Origin: an uncultured Campylobacter sp.
GTDB lineage: Bacteria > Campylobacterota > Campylobacteria > Campylobacterales > Campylobacteraceae
Length of the DNA stretch: 64,000 bases
NCBI RefSeq assembly: GCF_937959485.1
Contig: NZ_CALGPY010000006.1
Coordinates: 62,001-126,000 of the forward strand
Direction of reading: 5' to 3'
The stretch's first letter is position 1; every line of letters starts with the position of its first letter. The translations under genes were made by a program, and so were the position numbers. Of the stretch, positions 32,467 through 41,787 are shown in pieces. The notes under the pieces were generated by a model, which did not search any database, was not told the origin of the DNA, and worked only from the letters and a program-made list of their open reading frames with translations.

Positions 32467-33592
32467 AGATATACTCGCTCATCAACGGCTGCAGCCCGCC
32501 TGCACGGATCGCCTCGCAGACCTCGCTTACGCTGCGCGCATCGCTGATCTCGAACTGCTCGTCGCCCCTCTGCTCGCTGTGCCCGCCGATACCGACGCTT
32601 ACGCCTGCCGAAATTTTGCTCGCCGCGATCCTAATCGCATTGTCGCGGAAGCCCGCCCTCTCGCGCGTTGAAATCGTGATCTGCGCACTTGGCAGCAGCA
32701 GCCGATACGCACACATCACCTGCAGCAGCTCGCGCTCACCGACGTCCTTCGGGTTTATTTTGTCGTTATTGATGATCGGGCGCAGGCGCGGCACCGAAAA
32801 GGCAATCTCGGCGCGCGGGTACTTGCGCTGAAGCAGCCACGCGTGCACGCCCGTGGCAAAGGCATCGCGGCGGAAATCCCCGAGCCCCAAAAGCGCCGCA
32901 AAGCCCACGCCGCGCATACCGCCTCTAATAGCGCGCTCTTGAGCTGCGAAGCGATACGCAAAAACGCGCTTGTTGCCCGCAAGATGCAGCTGCGCGTAGC
33001 GCGTGGGATCGTAGGTTTCTTGAAAAACGGTGACGAAATCGACGCCACAAGCGTGCAGATAGGCGTAATCGGCGGAGTTTAGCGGATAAATTTCGACGCC
33101 GATCACCTTAAAATACTGCCGTGCGAGCTCGCAGGCGCGCCCGATGTAGCGCACAGGGCTGTTTTTCTCGCTCTCGCCCGTGAGGATTAAGATTTCTTCT
33201 AGTCCGCTCTCCGCTATCGCCTCAAACTCCGCCTTTAGCTGCGCTTCATCAAGCCTTGCGCGCGCGATTTTGTTTTTGCAGTTAAAGCCGCAGTAAACAC
33301 AGAGATTGTCGCAGTAGTTTGAAATGTAAATCGGCGTGAAAACGGCAACGTTGCTGCCGAAATGCGCCGCCTTCTCGCGCGCTGCGGCTTGCGCGATCTG
33401 CTCCAAATGCTCGCCTGCGCGCACGCTTAGTAGCGCCGCAAAATCGCGCAGACCTCTGTTTTTCGCGCTGATCGCCCTTTGCACGTCAGCCTCGCTCGCC
33501 TCCTCGCAAAAGCCCTCGCGCAGGGCAAGCGTGCCCTGCATTATCTCGCTTCCGATATCTTCCATGCCCGCTAGATAGCCGGTTCCCATCAT
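32459..33592 (-). CDS. thiH: 2-iminoacetate synthase, radical SAM
   Basis: Cleaves tyrosine to give the glycine imine used by ThiG for the thiazole ring. The 377-residue protein has the radical SAM cysteines in YCDNLCVYCGFNC (about 93-105), a CxxxCxxC set. LILTGESEKNSPV, VEIYPLN and SVPRLRP are usual ThiH motifs. A strand-specific promoter likely lies in the 300-base divergent spacer shared with the Sel1 gene. thiG, normally just upstream, is 1.5 kb away here. Confidence 0.95.
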   Translation of the reverse strand: MMGTGYLAGMEDIGSEIMQGTLALREGFCEEASEADVQRAISAKNRGLRDFAALLSVRAGEHLEQIAQAAAREKAAHFGSNVAVFTPIYISNYCDNLCVYCGFNCKNKIARARLDEAQLKAEFEAIAESGLEEILILTGESEKNSPVRYIGRACELARQYFKVIGVEIYPLNSADYAYLHACGVDFVTVFQETYDPTRYAQLHLAGNKRVFAYRFAAQERAIRGGMRGVGFAALLGLGDFRRDAFATGVHAWLLQRKYPRAEIAFSVPRLRPIINNDKINPKDVGERELLQVMCAYRLLLPSAQITISTRERAGFRDNAIRIAASKISAGVSVGIGGHSEQRGDEQFEISDARSVSEVCEAIRAGGLQPLMSEYIYV

Positions 33593-33892
33593 CTTTAAAA
33601 TTTTCCTTTTAAATTTTCATTTAAATTCCACGCGGCGCGTTTTTGCGTGTAAATTTAGGCGTCGCAAAGTTTCTTTTCGTTTGGTTTAGAAGCGCATTTT
33701 AGCAGGATTTAGGTAAAAAATTGCAAAATGAGGGGTGTCTATTTGCATTTTAAATTTTAGTGATTGTTAAGGGGGGGATATAATTCTGCGAAATTTCTTA
33801 AATCGAGGAGGCGAATAAAATTTTAGCTATGTAAATTGACAATATCTGACTACGAAAAATGAGGTAATACGAAAAATTTTAAAGGAGAAAAA
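33593..33892. other. Divergent spacer between thiH and the Sel1 gene
   Basis: Contains TATAAT (33779-33784) preceded by a seven-G run for the Sel1 gene, whose RBS (AAGGAG) is at 33882. No gene seen. The Sel1 leader is long, close to 100 bases. Confidence 0.5.
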
Positions 33893-34510
33893 ATGAAAAA
33901 AATTATCTTAGGTTTGGCTCTGTTGGGATCTTTGGCTTTCGGCGAAACGCAATTTCAATCGCTAAGAAAACAATATGAGCAAAAATGCAAAGCAGGCAAT
34001 CTTGAAGCTTGCGGTGACGCCGGCGCTTTTTATAAACTTCCGACCAAATTTGGGGGGAACTCATCCGATAGGGACTATAAAAAAGTGCTTTATTATTACA
34101 AAAAAGCTTGCGATGGAAATGTTTATATGATTTGCTCGGATTTGGGAGCAATGTATGAAGATGGCGAAGGGGTAAAAAAAGACTATAAAAAGGCTATCGA
34201 ACTATATAATAAAGCTTGCGACGGCGGGGTTGTAGACGGCTGCAGCAATTTAGGTTATATGTATACACATGACAAAGGGGTAAAAAGAGATATGACGCGG
34301 GCTATGGGATATTTTAGGAGAGCTTGCGATGCGGGAAGCTGGGTAGCGTGCGGGAATTTCGCTTCAGTCCTTGAAGCAGGTGGCGACAGAGTAAGAGCGG
34401 CGCAATACTATCAAAAAGCCTACGAGCTGGGCAAAAAGGACTCGCCGTCATTAGACCATGAAAAAGACTATTTACGGAAATACTGCGACAAATACGACAT
34501 ACTAAAATAG
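33893..34510 (+). CDS. Secreted Sel1-repeat protein (Hcp-like)
   Basis: A 205-residue exported protein. The signal peptide is about 1-18. It has four to five Sel1-like repeats of about 36 residues, each with the paired cysteines of the Helicobacter cysteine-rich (Hcp) type (CKAGNLEACGDAG, CDGNVYMICSDLG, CDGGVVDGCSNLG, CDAGSWVACGNFA). The disulfide-bonded helical solenoid would bind proteins or peptidoglycan-linked partners in the periplasm. It lies inside the thi cluster but on the other strand, with its own promoter, so is not part of thiamine synthesis. Confidence 0.88.
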   Translation: MKKIILGLALLGSLAFGETQFQSLRKQYEQKCKAGNLEACGDAGAFYKLPTKFGGNSSDRDYKKVLYYYKKACDGNVYMICSDLGAMYEDGEGVKKDYKKAIELYNKACDGGVVDGCSNLGYMYTHDKGVKRDMTRAMGYFRRACDAGSWVACGNFASVLEAGGDRVRAAQYYQKAYELGKKDSPSLDHEKDYLRKYCDKYDILK

Positions 34511-34514
34511 CCCG

Positions 34515-34541
34515 CTGATCGATCGGGTTTCTCTCGATCAG
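34515..34541 (+). terminator. Hairpin just after the Sel1 gene
   Basis: CTGATCGA - 11 bases - TCGATCAG, starting four bases after the stop codon. No T tract follows directly, so it could end transcription weakly or protect the transcript's end. Confidence 0.4.
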
Positions 34542-34551
34542 GCTACTTGGC

Positions 34552-34577
34552 GCGATGAAATTTTAAAATTTCATCGC
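34552..34577. repeat. Perfect 26-base palindrome of the AAATTTTAAAATTT class
   Basis: GCGATGAAATTTT followed directly by its complement, 42 bases after the Sel1 gene. The GC arms (GCGATG/CATCGC) pair as well as the AT core. Confidence 0.6.
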
Positions 34578-35087
34578 CTTGCACGCTAAATTTAATGCGC
34601 CCGCTTTGCCTAAAAAGCGCGGGTGTGCGGATCGCACCGAAAATTTATTCGCGTGCTAAAGCGCCGAAGCTACAATGAGCTTGCACTATAATAAATTTCA
34701 TCTGCGTAAAATTTAAAATTCTTCGCTAATTGCGGTGGCACTTTTGCGCCAAGAGCGGGCGCGATTTCAAGCTCGTTCAAGCTCGCGAGCTCTACGTTAC
34801 CGCCTTTCGTGCAAAACGGCGCGCTGTGTATCTTGCGACGACGCGCTACATTGCAAGCGGGATTTGTAAAATCTACGCGCTACTAGTAGCGGTATCGCAA
34901 GCCGCGCAGCACGCTCTACATGCCTTTTGTACGCAAATTTGCACGACGTGAAATTTTAAAATTTCACGTCGTGTCTATCGGCTGCCACGCCGAGCTTGCG
35001 CGATATGTATCCGTACAAATCCAAGAAATACAAATTCCACGCAAAAAACACGGCTCGCGCAACCAAGCGCGTTTAAAATCTTAACTG
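34578..35087. other. 510-base spacer with a second large palindrome
   Basis: No gene supported. One 73-codon open frame (34730-34951) has no ribosome site and no protein-like composition. The palindrome at 34942-34973 is the main feature. Confidence 0.45.
34942..34973. repeat. Perfect 32-base palindrome
   Basis: CACGACGTGAAATTTT followed directly by its exact complement, with no loop. It has the same AAATTTTAAAATTT core as the element at 34552 but unrelated arms (CACGACGTG). Confidence 0.65.
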
Positions 35088-35849
35088 CTACCTCAAAAAT
35101 CCCGTTAGCGGCGAGCTTGCGCAGGCTGTTTCGCAAACGGCACCGAGCCCCGCCAGATAGGCATCGCGCCCTGCCTGCACGCCGAGCGCAAACGCCCGCG
35201 CCATCAGCGCCAGATCCCCGCTCGTGGCGATCGCCGTATTTACCATCACCGCGGCGCAGCCCATCTGCATCGCCTCGCAGGCCTCGCTAGGCGCGCCGAG
35301 CCCCGCATCTACGATGATCGGCACGTCGATTTCGCCAAGCAAAATTTCGATCATCCCGCGCATCATCAGCCCGCGGTTGGAGCCGATCGGCGCTGCTAGC
35401 GGCATCACGGCGGCAGCCCCTGCGCTTACCAGATCGCGCGCGACGCACAGATCGGCGTGCATATAGGCAAGCGGCACGAAATCCTCGCGCGCTAGGGCCT
35501 CGCAGGCCTTGATCGTCTCAGCGTTGTCGGGCAGAAGGTATTTGCTGTCGCCTATGATCTCGATCTTTACGAAGTCGCCGCAGCCCAGCTCACGCGCAAG
35601 CCGTGCGATCCGCAGCGCTTCCTCTGCGTTTCGCGCGCCGCTGGTGTTCGGCAGCAGCGTGACGCCGCCGGGGATGAAATCCAAGATATTGCGGCTCTTG
35701 CTTTCGTTCACGCGGCGCAGCGCGAGCGTGACGATCTCGCAGCCCGCGTGCCGCACGCAGGCGTCTATCATCGCGTGATCAAACTTGCCAGAGCCCATTA
35801 TCAGGCGCGAGCTAAACTCCTTGCCGCCTAAGATCAGTTTATCGTCCAT
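35088..35849 (-). CDS. thiG: Thiazole synthase
   Basis: Forms the thiazole ring from deoxyxylulose 5-phosphate, ThiS thiocarboxylate and the ThiH product. 253 residues, normal. SRLIMGSGKF at the start; VTLALRRVN; the region GCGDFVKIEIIGD (about 91-103); HADLCVARDLV; AAPIGSNRGL and VDAGLGAPSEA are all conserved. It lies 274 bases after thiF, rather than abutting it as in other Campylobacters. Confidence 0.96.
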   Translation of the reverse strand: MDDKLILGGKEFSSRLIMGSGKFDHAMIDACVRHAGCEIVTLALRRVNESKSRNILDFIPGGVTLLPNTSGARNAEEALRIARLARELGCGDFVKIEIIGDSKYLLPDNAETIKACEALAREDFVPLAYMHADLCVARDLVSAGAAAVMPLAAPIGSNRGLMMRGMIEILLGEIDVPIIVDAGLGAPSEACEAMQMGCAAVMVNTAIATSGDLALMARAFALGVQAGRDAYLAGLGAVCETACASSPLTGFLR

Positions 35850-36123
35850 TCTATCCTCTTTAGTTTAAATTTTCGTTTTCACATACGGTGCAAAATTTCA
35901 AAGTGCTGTTTAAAATTTTATGCCGGAGCAACGACTTTAAATTTATACGACGCGGCTAAATTTACGCGGCGCGTGGTAAATTTCACGCCGTCTTAAAAAC
36001 GCGCTGTATGCCGCCGAAACGCTCTATACTTTTCAAAAATAATCGCGCAAAGCCTAAATTTAGCAGCGAAATAAATAAAAGCGCGTAAATTTAGAAATGC
36101 AGGCGCGCGATAAGCGACCTAGC

Positions 36124-36918
36124 CTAGCCCTCCTCGCCCAAAATCAGCCTAAGCGCGACGTTTGCCTGATGTGCCGCGCAGATCGCCACGCGCGGAGCGA
36201 GCAGCCCCACGCCCTGAGCTGCGGCGCTTTTGCGGTCGCCGCAGACGAAGACGTTTTTGCCGAACCGCATCGTGCGGATCTCGTTGGCATCGCCGCTACC
36301 CGCCATACCGCTAGCGCAGATCAAAAAGCGATCCGTACCGCCGAATGCGCCAAAAATCATCGCTTTCGCCGCCGCGTCGTCGAAGCACTCGCAAATTATA
36401 CGCTCGTTTTTTAAAATTTCGGCTACGTTGTGCGCGGTAAGTCGCTCGTTTAAGGTTCGCACGCGCACAAACGGGTTTATGCGCGCGATTTTTTCGCGCA
36501 GAGCGGCCGTTTTGGGCTTGTAAAGATCGCCGATCTCGTACTGCTGGCGGTTCAGGTTGGTCGGCTCGACGACGTCGAAGTCGATCAAAAAGAGCTCGCC
36601 CACGCCCGCGCGCGCAAGCAGGATCGCGACGTTGGAGCCGAGCCCACCGAGCCCGCAGATCGCCACGCGCGAGCCTTGCAGCGCCTCGTTTACGGCGGGA
36701 GCGTTACGAGCAAGCATCAGCTCGCGAAGCTCCTGCGGCGATAGCTCCGCGCCGCGCGCGAGCAAAAAGAGATCATCTCCCGCCTTTAGCGCGCAGTTTT
36801 GCGCGCTCGCATAGCCGTTTATCACGGCGATCTCGCCGCTAAATTTAACTTCGCGCTTCAGCCCCTCAAGATCGCTCGCGCCCGTTTCGTAAGCTTTGCC
36901 GTTTAGTTTTATCTGCAT
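36124..36918 (-). CDS. thiF: ThiF, ThiS adenylyltransferase, with N-terminal ThiS-like domain
   Basis: E1-like enzyme that adenylates the C-terminal glycine of ThiS. Residues about 1-65 have a ubiquitin-like fold (MQIKLNGKAYETGASDLEGL) as in Campylobacter ThiF; the catalytic domain follows with the ATP loop AICGLGGLGSNVA (about 87-99), LIDFDVVEPTNLNRQQY and CECFDDAAAKAM. 264 residues, normal for this group. The zinc-binding cysteine pairs of E. coli ThiF are not obvious. 980 bases of spacer separate it from thiS. Confidence 0.93.
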   Translation of the reverse strand: MQIKLNGKAYETGASDLEGLKREVKFSGEIAVINGYASAQNCALKAGDDLFLLARGAELSPQELRELMLARNAPAVNEALQGSRVAICGLGGLGSNVAILLARAGVGELFLIDFDVVEPTNLNRQQYEIGDLYKPKTAALREKIARINPFVRVRTLNERLTAHNVAEILKNERIICECFDDAAAKAMIFGAFGGTDRFLICASGMAGSGDANEIRTMRFGKNVFVCGDRKSAAAQGVGLLAPRVAICAAHQANVALRLILGEEG

Positions 36919-37898
36919 TTTGATCCTAAATTTTATCTTTTTGCCGTCTAAATTTATCGCGCAAATTCGGATTTAGCGCGCGGCGCCTCATATCTGCGCG
37001 AACATAGCGCGCATTTGCGGTATTGCGACGCGATCGCGGTAGAGATCTACGCAGCTAAGACGCGCTGCGCAAACGCTTGGCGCGAGTTGCGATGCACGCG
37101 GGGCGTACCGAGCGCATCGCACGTGATTTTGATCTAAAAATTTTATCGTGCTTTTAACGCGTAATATTTAGCCTCATGCACGCATTGCATTCGGCTAATA
37201 CGGGAGGCGCTGTATGAACTCCGTACAGAACGCGCAGCGCAAGCTAAATCCGCCAAATTTAGCGCATTAATCCCCCGCTTATCGGTTAAATTTAAAGTCG
37301 CAAAGCGCTAAAGCGATCCGCCGAACTTGAAAGCCGCTAAACGCCTGAATAAACCCGCGCTGCGGCTAAATTTAAAATTTCAAGCCCAACCGACGAAAAA
37401 GCGGTACGTCGTAGCATGCGTCGCAATGTGCATGGCGGCAGAGATCTCGGGATAAATTTTAAAACCTCGCGCTCAAAGCCCGCAACTTCGGCGTAAATTT
37501 TAATTCCCACGCTCAAACCTACGGCGCCGATGCAGTTTTAAAGCCACGTCCTGCCGCCGCGGCTGGCGACGCAAATTAACGTTTCGCCGCAGCAATAAAA
37601 ATTTAAACTATATCGTCGCGGAGCGAATTTTAAAACTCCTGCGTTAGGCTACCGCGCCTCAATTCGCTTACAAAATTTAAAAGCTCGCCGCAGGCACCAG
37701 ACCACCGCGGCTTCCTCATAAATTGAAAAACCCAAACGCCGCTATGTCTCCGCTCCGCAGTATCGCCTAAAATTCTAACGACGCGCATGCAAATTTTAAG
37801 TCCCAGCCGCTGTGTTGCCATACCGATTAAAATTTAGCGACCTTCGCGCAGATTTAAACCTAGGCTGCCGTAATTTAACATAACCCGAAGCTCCGACC
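36919..37898. other. 980-base spacer between thiS and thiF, no gene
   Basis: The stretch contains many AAATTT-type words and no frame with a ribosome site or domain. A 63-codon frame at 37630-37821 is not convincing. In related species thiS and thiF are adjacent, so this is expanded non-coding DNA inside an operon. Confidence 0.5.
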
Positions 37899-38102
37899 TC
37901 AGCCGCCGCCTACGAACTCGACGATCTCATATTTTTTGCCGCTTGAGATCTGCGTGCGCTCCCACGCCTCTTTTTTTAAAATTTCGCCGTCGCGCTCGAG
38001 CGCTACTAGGCGTAGATCGTGTCCGCGCCGGCGCAAAAACTCGCTCACGCTCATATCCTGCGCCAGTTGCAGCCGCTCGCCGTTTACGCAGATCTCAATC
38101 AT
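37899..38102 (-). CDS. thiS: ThiS sulfur carrier protein
   Basis: A 67-residue ubiquitin-like protein carrying the thiazole sulfur as a C-terminal thiocarboxylate. It begins MIEICVNGERL and ends VEFVGGG, with the required terminal Gly-Gly. I chose the ATG at 38102, which overlaps the end of the ABC-F gene by eight bases and has GGGAG just before it; an upstream start would add 31 residues of ABC-F sequence in another frame. Confidence 0.9.
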   Translation of the reverse strand: MIEICVNGERLQLAQDMSVSEFLRRRGHDLRLVALERDGEILKKEAWERTQISSGKKYEIVEFVGGG

Positions 38103-39687
38103 CGCTCGCTCCCAAGCTCTCGCGATATTCCTCGTAAGTGCCCCTAAAATCGACGATTTCACCGTCTCCTTTGAGGTGCAAAATTCTATTTGCAAACGCG
38201 TCGATGAGCTCGCGGTCGTGGCTCACGCAGATCGCGCAGCCCGCGAAGTTATACAGCGCCTCGCCAAGCGCGATGATCGCTTCAAGATCAAGGTGGTTGT
38301 TGGGCTCATCTAGCACCAGCAGGTTCGGGCGTTGCAGCATTAGCTTGCTTAGCATCACGCGGTGTTTCTCGCCGCCGCTTAGGCTGCCCACGCTTTTCTC
38401 CTGCTCCGCGCCGCTAAAAAGCATACGTCCAAGGCATTTGCGAATTTCATCCAGATCCCTATTCTGCGGACTTTGTAGATATTCGTAGAGCTTGAGCTCG
38501 CCTGAAATTTTATTATTCGTATCCTGCGCGAAGTACCCAGGCTCGATCGTGGCGCCCATGTGTACCTTGCCGCGCTGCGGCGCGAGCTCGCCCATGATGA
38601 TCTTGCAAAGCGTGCTTTTGCCCACGCCGTTTCGCCCGATGATGCCGATCTTATCGCCGTGAGCGAGCTTGAGGTTAAAATTTTTCAGAATTTCAATCTC
38701 GCCGAAGCTCATATCCACGCCGCTTAGCTCTAAAATTTCATTGCCGATCTCGCGCGCGGGCTTGAATAAAATGCTAGGCTCTCTGCGCGAAGAGGTCGCA
38801 AGCTCGCTAAGATCGAGTTTGTCGAGCTGTTTTTGACGGCTCGTGGCCTGCTTTGCTTTGCTTGCGTTGGCGCTAAAACGAGCGATAAATTTTTCAAGCT
38901 CCGCCTTCTCTTTGAGCTTTTTCTCGCGCTCGAACTGCGCCTGTTTGAGGGTGAGATTGGACGCTATGAACCAGTCGTCGTAATTACCGCTAAATTCGCG
39001 TACCCGCCTAAAATCGACGTCGAGGATGTCCGTGCAGACGCGGTTTAAGAAGTGGCGGTCGTGGCTGATGACTACGAGCGTGCCGGTGTGGCGATTTAGC
39101 TCAAACTCAAGCCACGAAATGGCGTCGATATCGAGGTTATTGGTCGGCTCGTCCAAAAACAGCACGTCGGGGCGCGGGAAGAGCACCTGCGCGAGCAGAA
39201 CCTTAAATTTATTGCTCGTCTCGATCTCGCTCATCTTTTTATCGAAGTCGTTCAGCCCCAGCGAACTTAAAATTTTCTCGATCCGCGTTTCGTATTCGTA
39301 GGCGGGATCCTCCTCCGCACAGATCATCTCAAGCTCGCCGAGGCGCTCGTTTATCTCGTCGTTAAACTCGCCCGCCTCGTAAAGCTGCGTCTTTTCGCGC
39401 ACGGCGTCATAAAGGCGCTTGTTACCGTAAAGCACGGCGTCTTTGACGCTGAAACTTTCGAAGGCGAACTGATCCTGCCCCAAAACGCCGATTTTAAGCC
39501 CGCTTTGGATCAAAATTTCGCCGCTGCTTGCTTCAATCTGCCCGCTTAAAATTTTAAGCAGCGTCGATTTGCCCGCGCCGTTTGCGCCGATGAGACCGTA
39601 GCGCCTGCCCTTATCGAGGCTTAAATTTACGTTTTCAAAAAGCAGTTGTTTGCCGAAGCGCATCGTTAGATCTTTGATTTCAACCAT
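38095..39687 (-). CDS. ABC-F family ATPase (YbiT-like)
   Basis: A 530-residue soluble protein with two ATPase domains and no membrane part; ABC-F proteins act on the ribosome. Domain 1: Walker A GANGAGKST (about 34-42), FLDEPTNNLD, VISHD. Its signature motif is degenerate (IETSNKFKVLLAQ) as in YbiT. The linker (about 245-305) is the charged two-helix P-site motif. Domain 2: GRNGVGKST, LSGGEKHRV, VLDEPNNHLD, VSHD. The substitution of Thr by Asn in DEPNNHLD is typical. Cotranscribed with thiS downstream. Confidence 0.92.
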   Translation of the reverse strand: MVEIKDLTMRFGKQLLFENVNLSLDKGRRYGLIGANGAGKSTLLKILSGQIEASSGEILIQSGLKIGVLGQDQFAFESFSVKDAVLYGNKRLYDAVREKTQLYEAGEFNDEINERLGELEMICAEEDPAYEYETRIEKILSSLGLNDFDKKMSEIETSNKFKVLLAQVLFPRPDVLFLDEPTNNLDIDAISWLEFELNRHTGTLVVISHDRHFLNRVCTDILDVDFRRVREFSGNYDDWFIASNLTLKQAQFEREKKLKEKAELEKFIARFSANASKAKQATSRQKQLDKLDLSELATSSRREPSILFKPAREIGNEILELSGVDMSFGEIEILKNFNLKLAHGDKIGIIGRNGVGKSTLCKIIMGELAPQRGKVHMGATIEPGYFAQDTNNKISGELKLYEYLQSPQNRDLDEIRKCLGRMLFSGAEQEKSVGSLSGGEKHRVMLSKLMLQRPNLLVLDEPNNHLDLEAIIALGEALYNFAGCAICVSHDRELIDAFANRILHLKGDGEIVDFRGTYEEYRESLGASDD

Positions 39688-39893
39688 ATTTTTCCTTTTA
39701 AATTTCTATTTGCATTGCCTTGCGCGCGGGCTTTTGCCAGGTTTTGCGCGCAAATTTTATCTCGCGGTTTATTGCGGCATTTGCGCCGCGCGGAACTGCG
39801 ATAAATTTCTCCTATTGTAGCTTAAAATTCTGAAATTTCGCCGAAGGGGCGAGCCGGCGCGATTAAATTTAAACCGCTAGAGCAATTTAAATT

Positions 39894-41021
39894 TTAGCCG
39901 CTGTAATCGCTATCGCGAGTGATGATGAGCGTGTAGTTCGGATACGCGGCGCGTACCTGCTTACAGACCGCGCGAAACGTCGCCTCCATGTCTGGCGCTG
40001 CGAAATCGACGATGACGTCGAAGCTAATCGAGTGTTTCGGCTCATCGAGATAAAATCCATGTATCTGCGAAACGAACTCGTGCGATAGCGCCATCTGCTT
40101 GATATGTTCGCGGATCTCGGCGGCGCGCGGATCGTTTTTATTAAACGCGTAAATTCCTACGGTGTCTAGGATGATATTAAATTTCGCAAAAACGGCGTTT
40201 TGGATGCGGCGCGTAAGAGCGTCGATCTGCGCCGCGGTCGTATCGCTTGCGACCTCGATATGGATGCTGCCGACCATCTTGTCGGGCCCGTAGTCATGAA
40301 ACATCAGATCATACGCGCCTATGACGCCCTCAAAGCCGCGCACGACGTCGTAAATTTCATTCGTCAGCTCCAGGCTCGGACGCGAACCCAAAAGCTTGCT
40401 GATCGTATCGCGTAGAATTTCGTACGCCGTTTTAATTAGAAGTGCCGAAATTATCGCGCCCAGATACGCTTCCAAGCTCAGCCCGAAAATAAGCGAAATC
40501 AAAGCCGCTACGAGGGTGGCTAACGACACGAGCGCATCGTATTTGGCGTCCACGCCGCTAGCGATGAGCGAGTCGGAATTTACGCGCTCGCCCGTCTTTT
40601 GCGTATAGAGCCCCAGGCTAAATTTCGCCGCGACGGCTACGGCGATGATGACGAGCGAAACCGCATTATAATTCGCCGCTTGCGGATGAATGATCTTTTT
40701 GATCGATTCAACGAGCGAGACGCCGCCGGTGTAGAGGATGATGACGGCGATTACGATCGCGCTTAGATACTCGATCCTGCCGTGCCCGAAGGGATGCGCG
40801 CGATCGGGTTGCTTGCTAGCAAGATGCACGCCCACGATCGTAATGACGGACGAAAGCGCGTCGCTTAGGTTATTTACGGCATCAAGCACGATCGCGATCG
40901 AGCCAGAAATCAGCCCCACGACGCCCTTAAATGCCGCTAAAATTACATTTGAAACGATACCGATCGCACCGGTGCGAACGATGATTTTATCTCTGCTATA
41001 CGCCGCTTGAGGTACTTCCAT
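39894..41021 (-). CDS. Cation diffusion facilitator (CDF) transporter
   Basis: A 375-residue metal efflux protein with five to six membrane helices and a C-terminal cytoplasmic dimer domain. Helix 2 has DAVNNLSDALSS (about 45-56), supplying aspartates of the transport site, followed by HPFGHGRIEYL (the HPxGHxR family motif, about 77-87). DAKYDALVSLATL in helix 5 completes the site. Likely substrates are zinc, iron or manganese; the DxxxD site without His in helix 2 leans to manganese or iron. Followed downstream by spacer only. Confidence 0.9.
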   Translation of the reverse strand: MEVPQAAYSRDKIIVRTGAIGIVSNVILAAFKGVVGLISGSIAIVLDAVNNLSDALSSVITIVGVHLASKQPDRAHPFGHGRIEYLSAIVIAVIILYTGGVSLVESIKKIIHPQAANYNAVSLVIIAVAVAAKFSLGLYTQKTGERVNSDSLIASGVDAKYDALVSLATLVAALISLIFGLSLEAYLGAIISALLIKTAYEILRDTISKLLGSRPSLELTNEIYDVVRGFEGVIGAYDLMFHDYGPDKMVGSIHIEVASDTTAAQIDALTRRIQNAVFAKFNIILDTVGIYAFNKNDPRAAEIREHIKQMALSHEFVSQIHGFYLDEPKHSISFDVIVDFAAPDMEATFRAVCKQVRAAYPNYTLIITRDSDYSG

Positions 41022-41041
41022 TACTTATTTCCTTTGAAATT

Positions 41042-41434
41042 TTACTCTAAGCCGCAATCGCTGCGCGTGTAGGTCAGATCGGCGATTTTTTCGCCGCTTT
41101 GCAGAAATTCTCGTACGCCTATGCGATTTAGACCGCCCGCTTTCATCGTCGCGCATACGTCCTTTTGCCTGTCAGCGCACAAAACTCTCTCAAAATTTTG
41201 CTTGATCTTAGGATCTACTTTATCCCAAATTACGTTTTTTAGGGTCATGGAAACTATAAATTTATCGCCTTCGCACGTAGCCGCGCCTAACTTTATATCT
41301 TCAGTCTCTGGGTGACTGCGCCCATTTACGGCGTCCGCCAAAGCCTTGCAGCGCTCGGCATCGGCATCTTCCGCAAGCGCTGCGCTACAGATAAATACGC
41401 CGAACAGGACGAGTATAAATTTTTTCATTTTCAT
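41042..41434 (-). CDS. Small secreted hypothetical protein
   Basis: A 130-residue exported protein: signal peptide about 1-22 ending ALAEDADA, then a mature domain with four cysteines (CKALADAVNG, ATCEGD, VLCADRQKDVC, SDCGLE), consistent with two disulfides in the periplasm. I recognise no family. It is upstream of the CDF gene by 20 bases on the same strand, so the two are probably cotranscribed. Good RBS (AAGGAG) before the ATG. Confidence 0.7.
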   Translation of the reverse strand: MKMKKFILVLFGVFICSAALAEDADAERCKALADAVNGRSHPETEDIKLGAATCEGDKFIVSMTLKNVIWDKVDPKIKQNFERVLCADRQKDVCATMKAGGLNRIGVREFLQSGEKIADLTYTRSDCGLE

Positions 41435-41787
41435 CTCCTTATTTTTATTTGAAATCTATCATATTAAAATTTTAAATTCAATCTATTTTTTGAAATTTAA
41501 AGACCTATTTGCGCGGCGCAAATCCGCGAGCCGCCAAAATTACTTACGTTAAAATAGCGGCGTAAATTCCATAAATCACCGCTAGAAATTTTCTAAATCG
41601 CGGCAAAAATTCTTTAAATTCCGCGCGAAATTCTATGAGTAGAAATTTTGCGACGGATCGCATGCGCTCGCTCGAATCGACGTATGGCGAGGTCATCCAA
41701 ATCTTTTTTAACTCGCCGTTTAAGTTATAGATTTAACGCAGCTTAAAAAAGCTCCGGCCAATCCGCCTCGCGTTTAAATTTATAAAT
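41435..41787. other. 353-base spacer after dapD
   Basis: No gene, hairpin or RNA recognised. The promoter of the small secreted protein should be in its first part. Confidence 0.4.
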
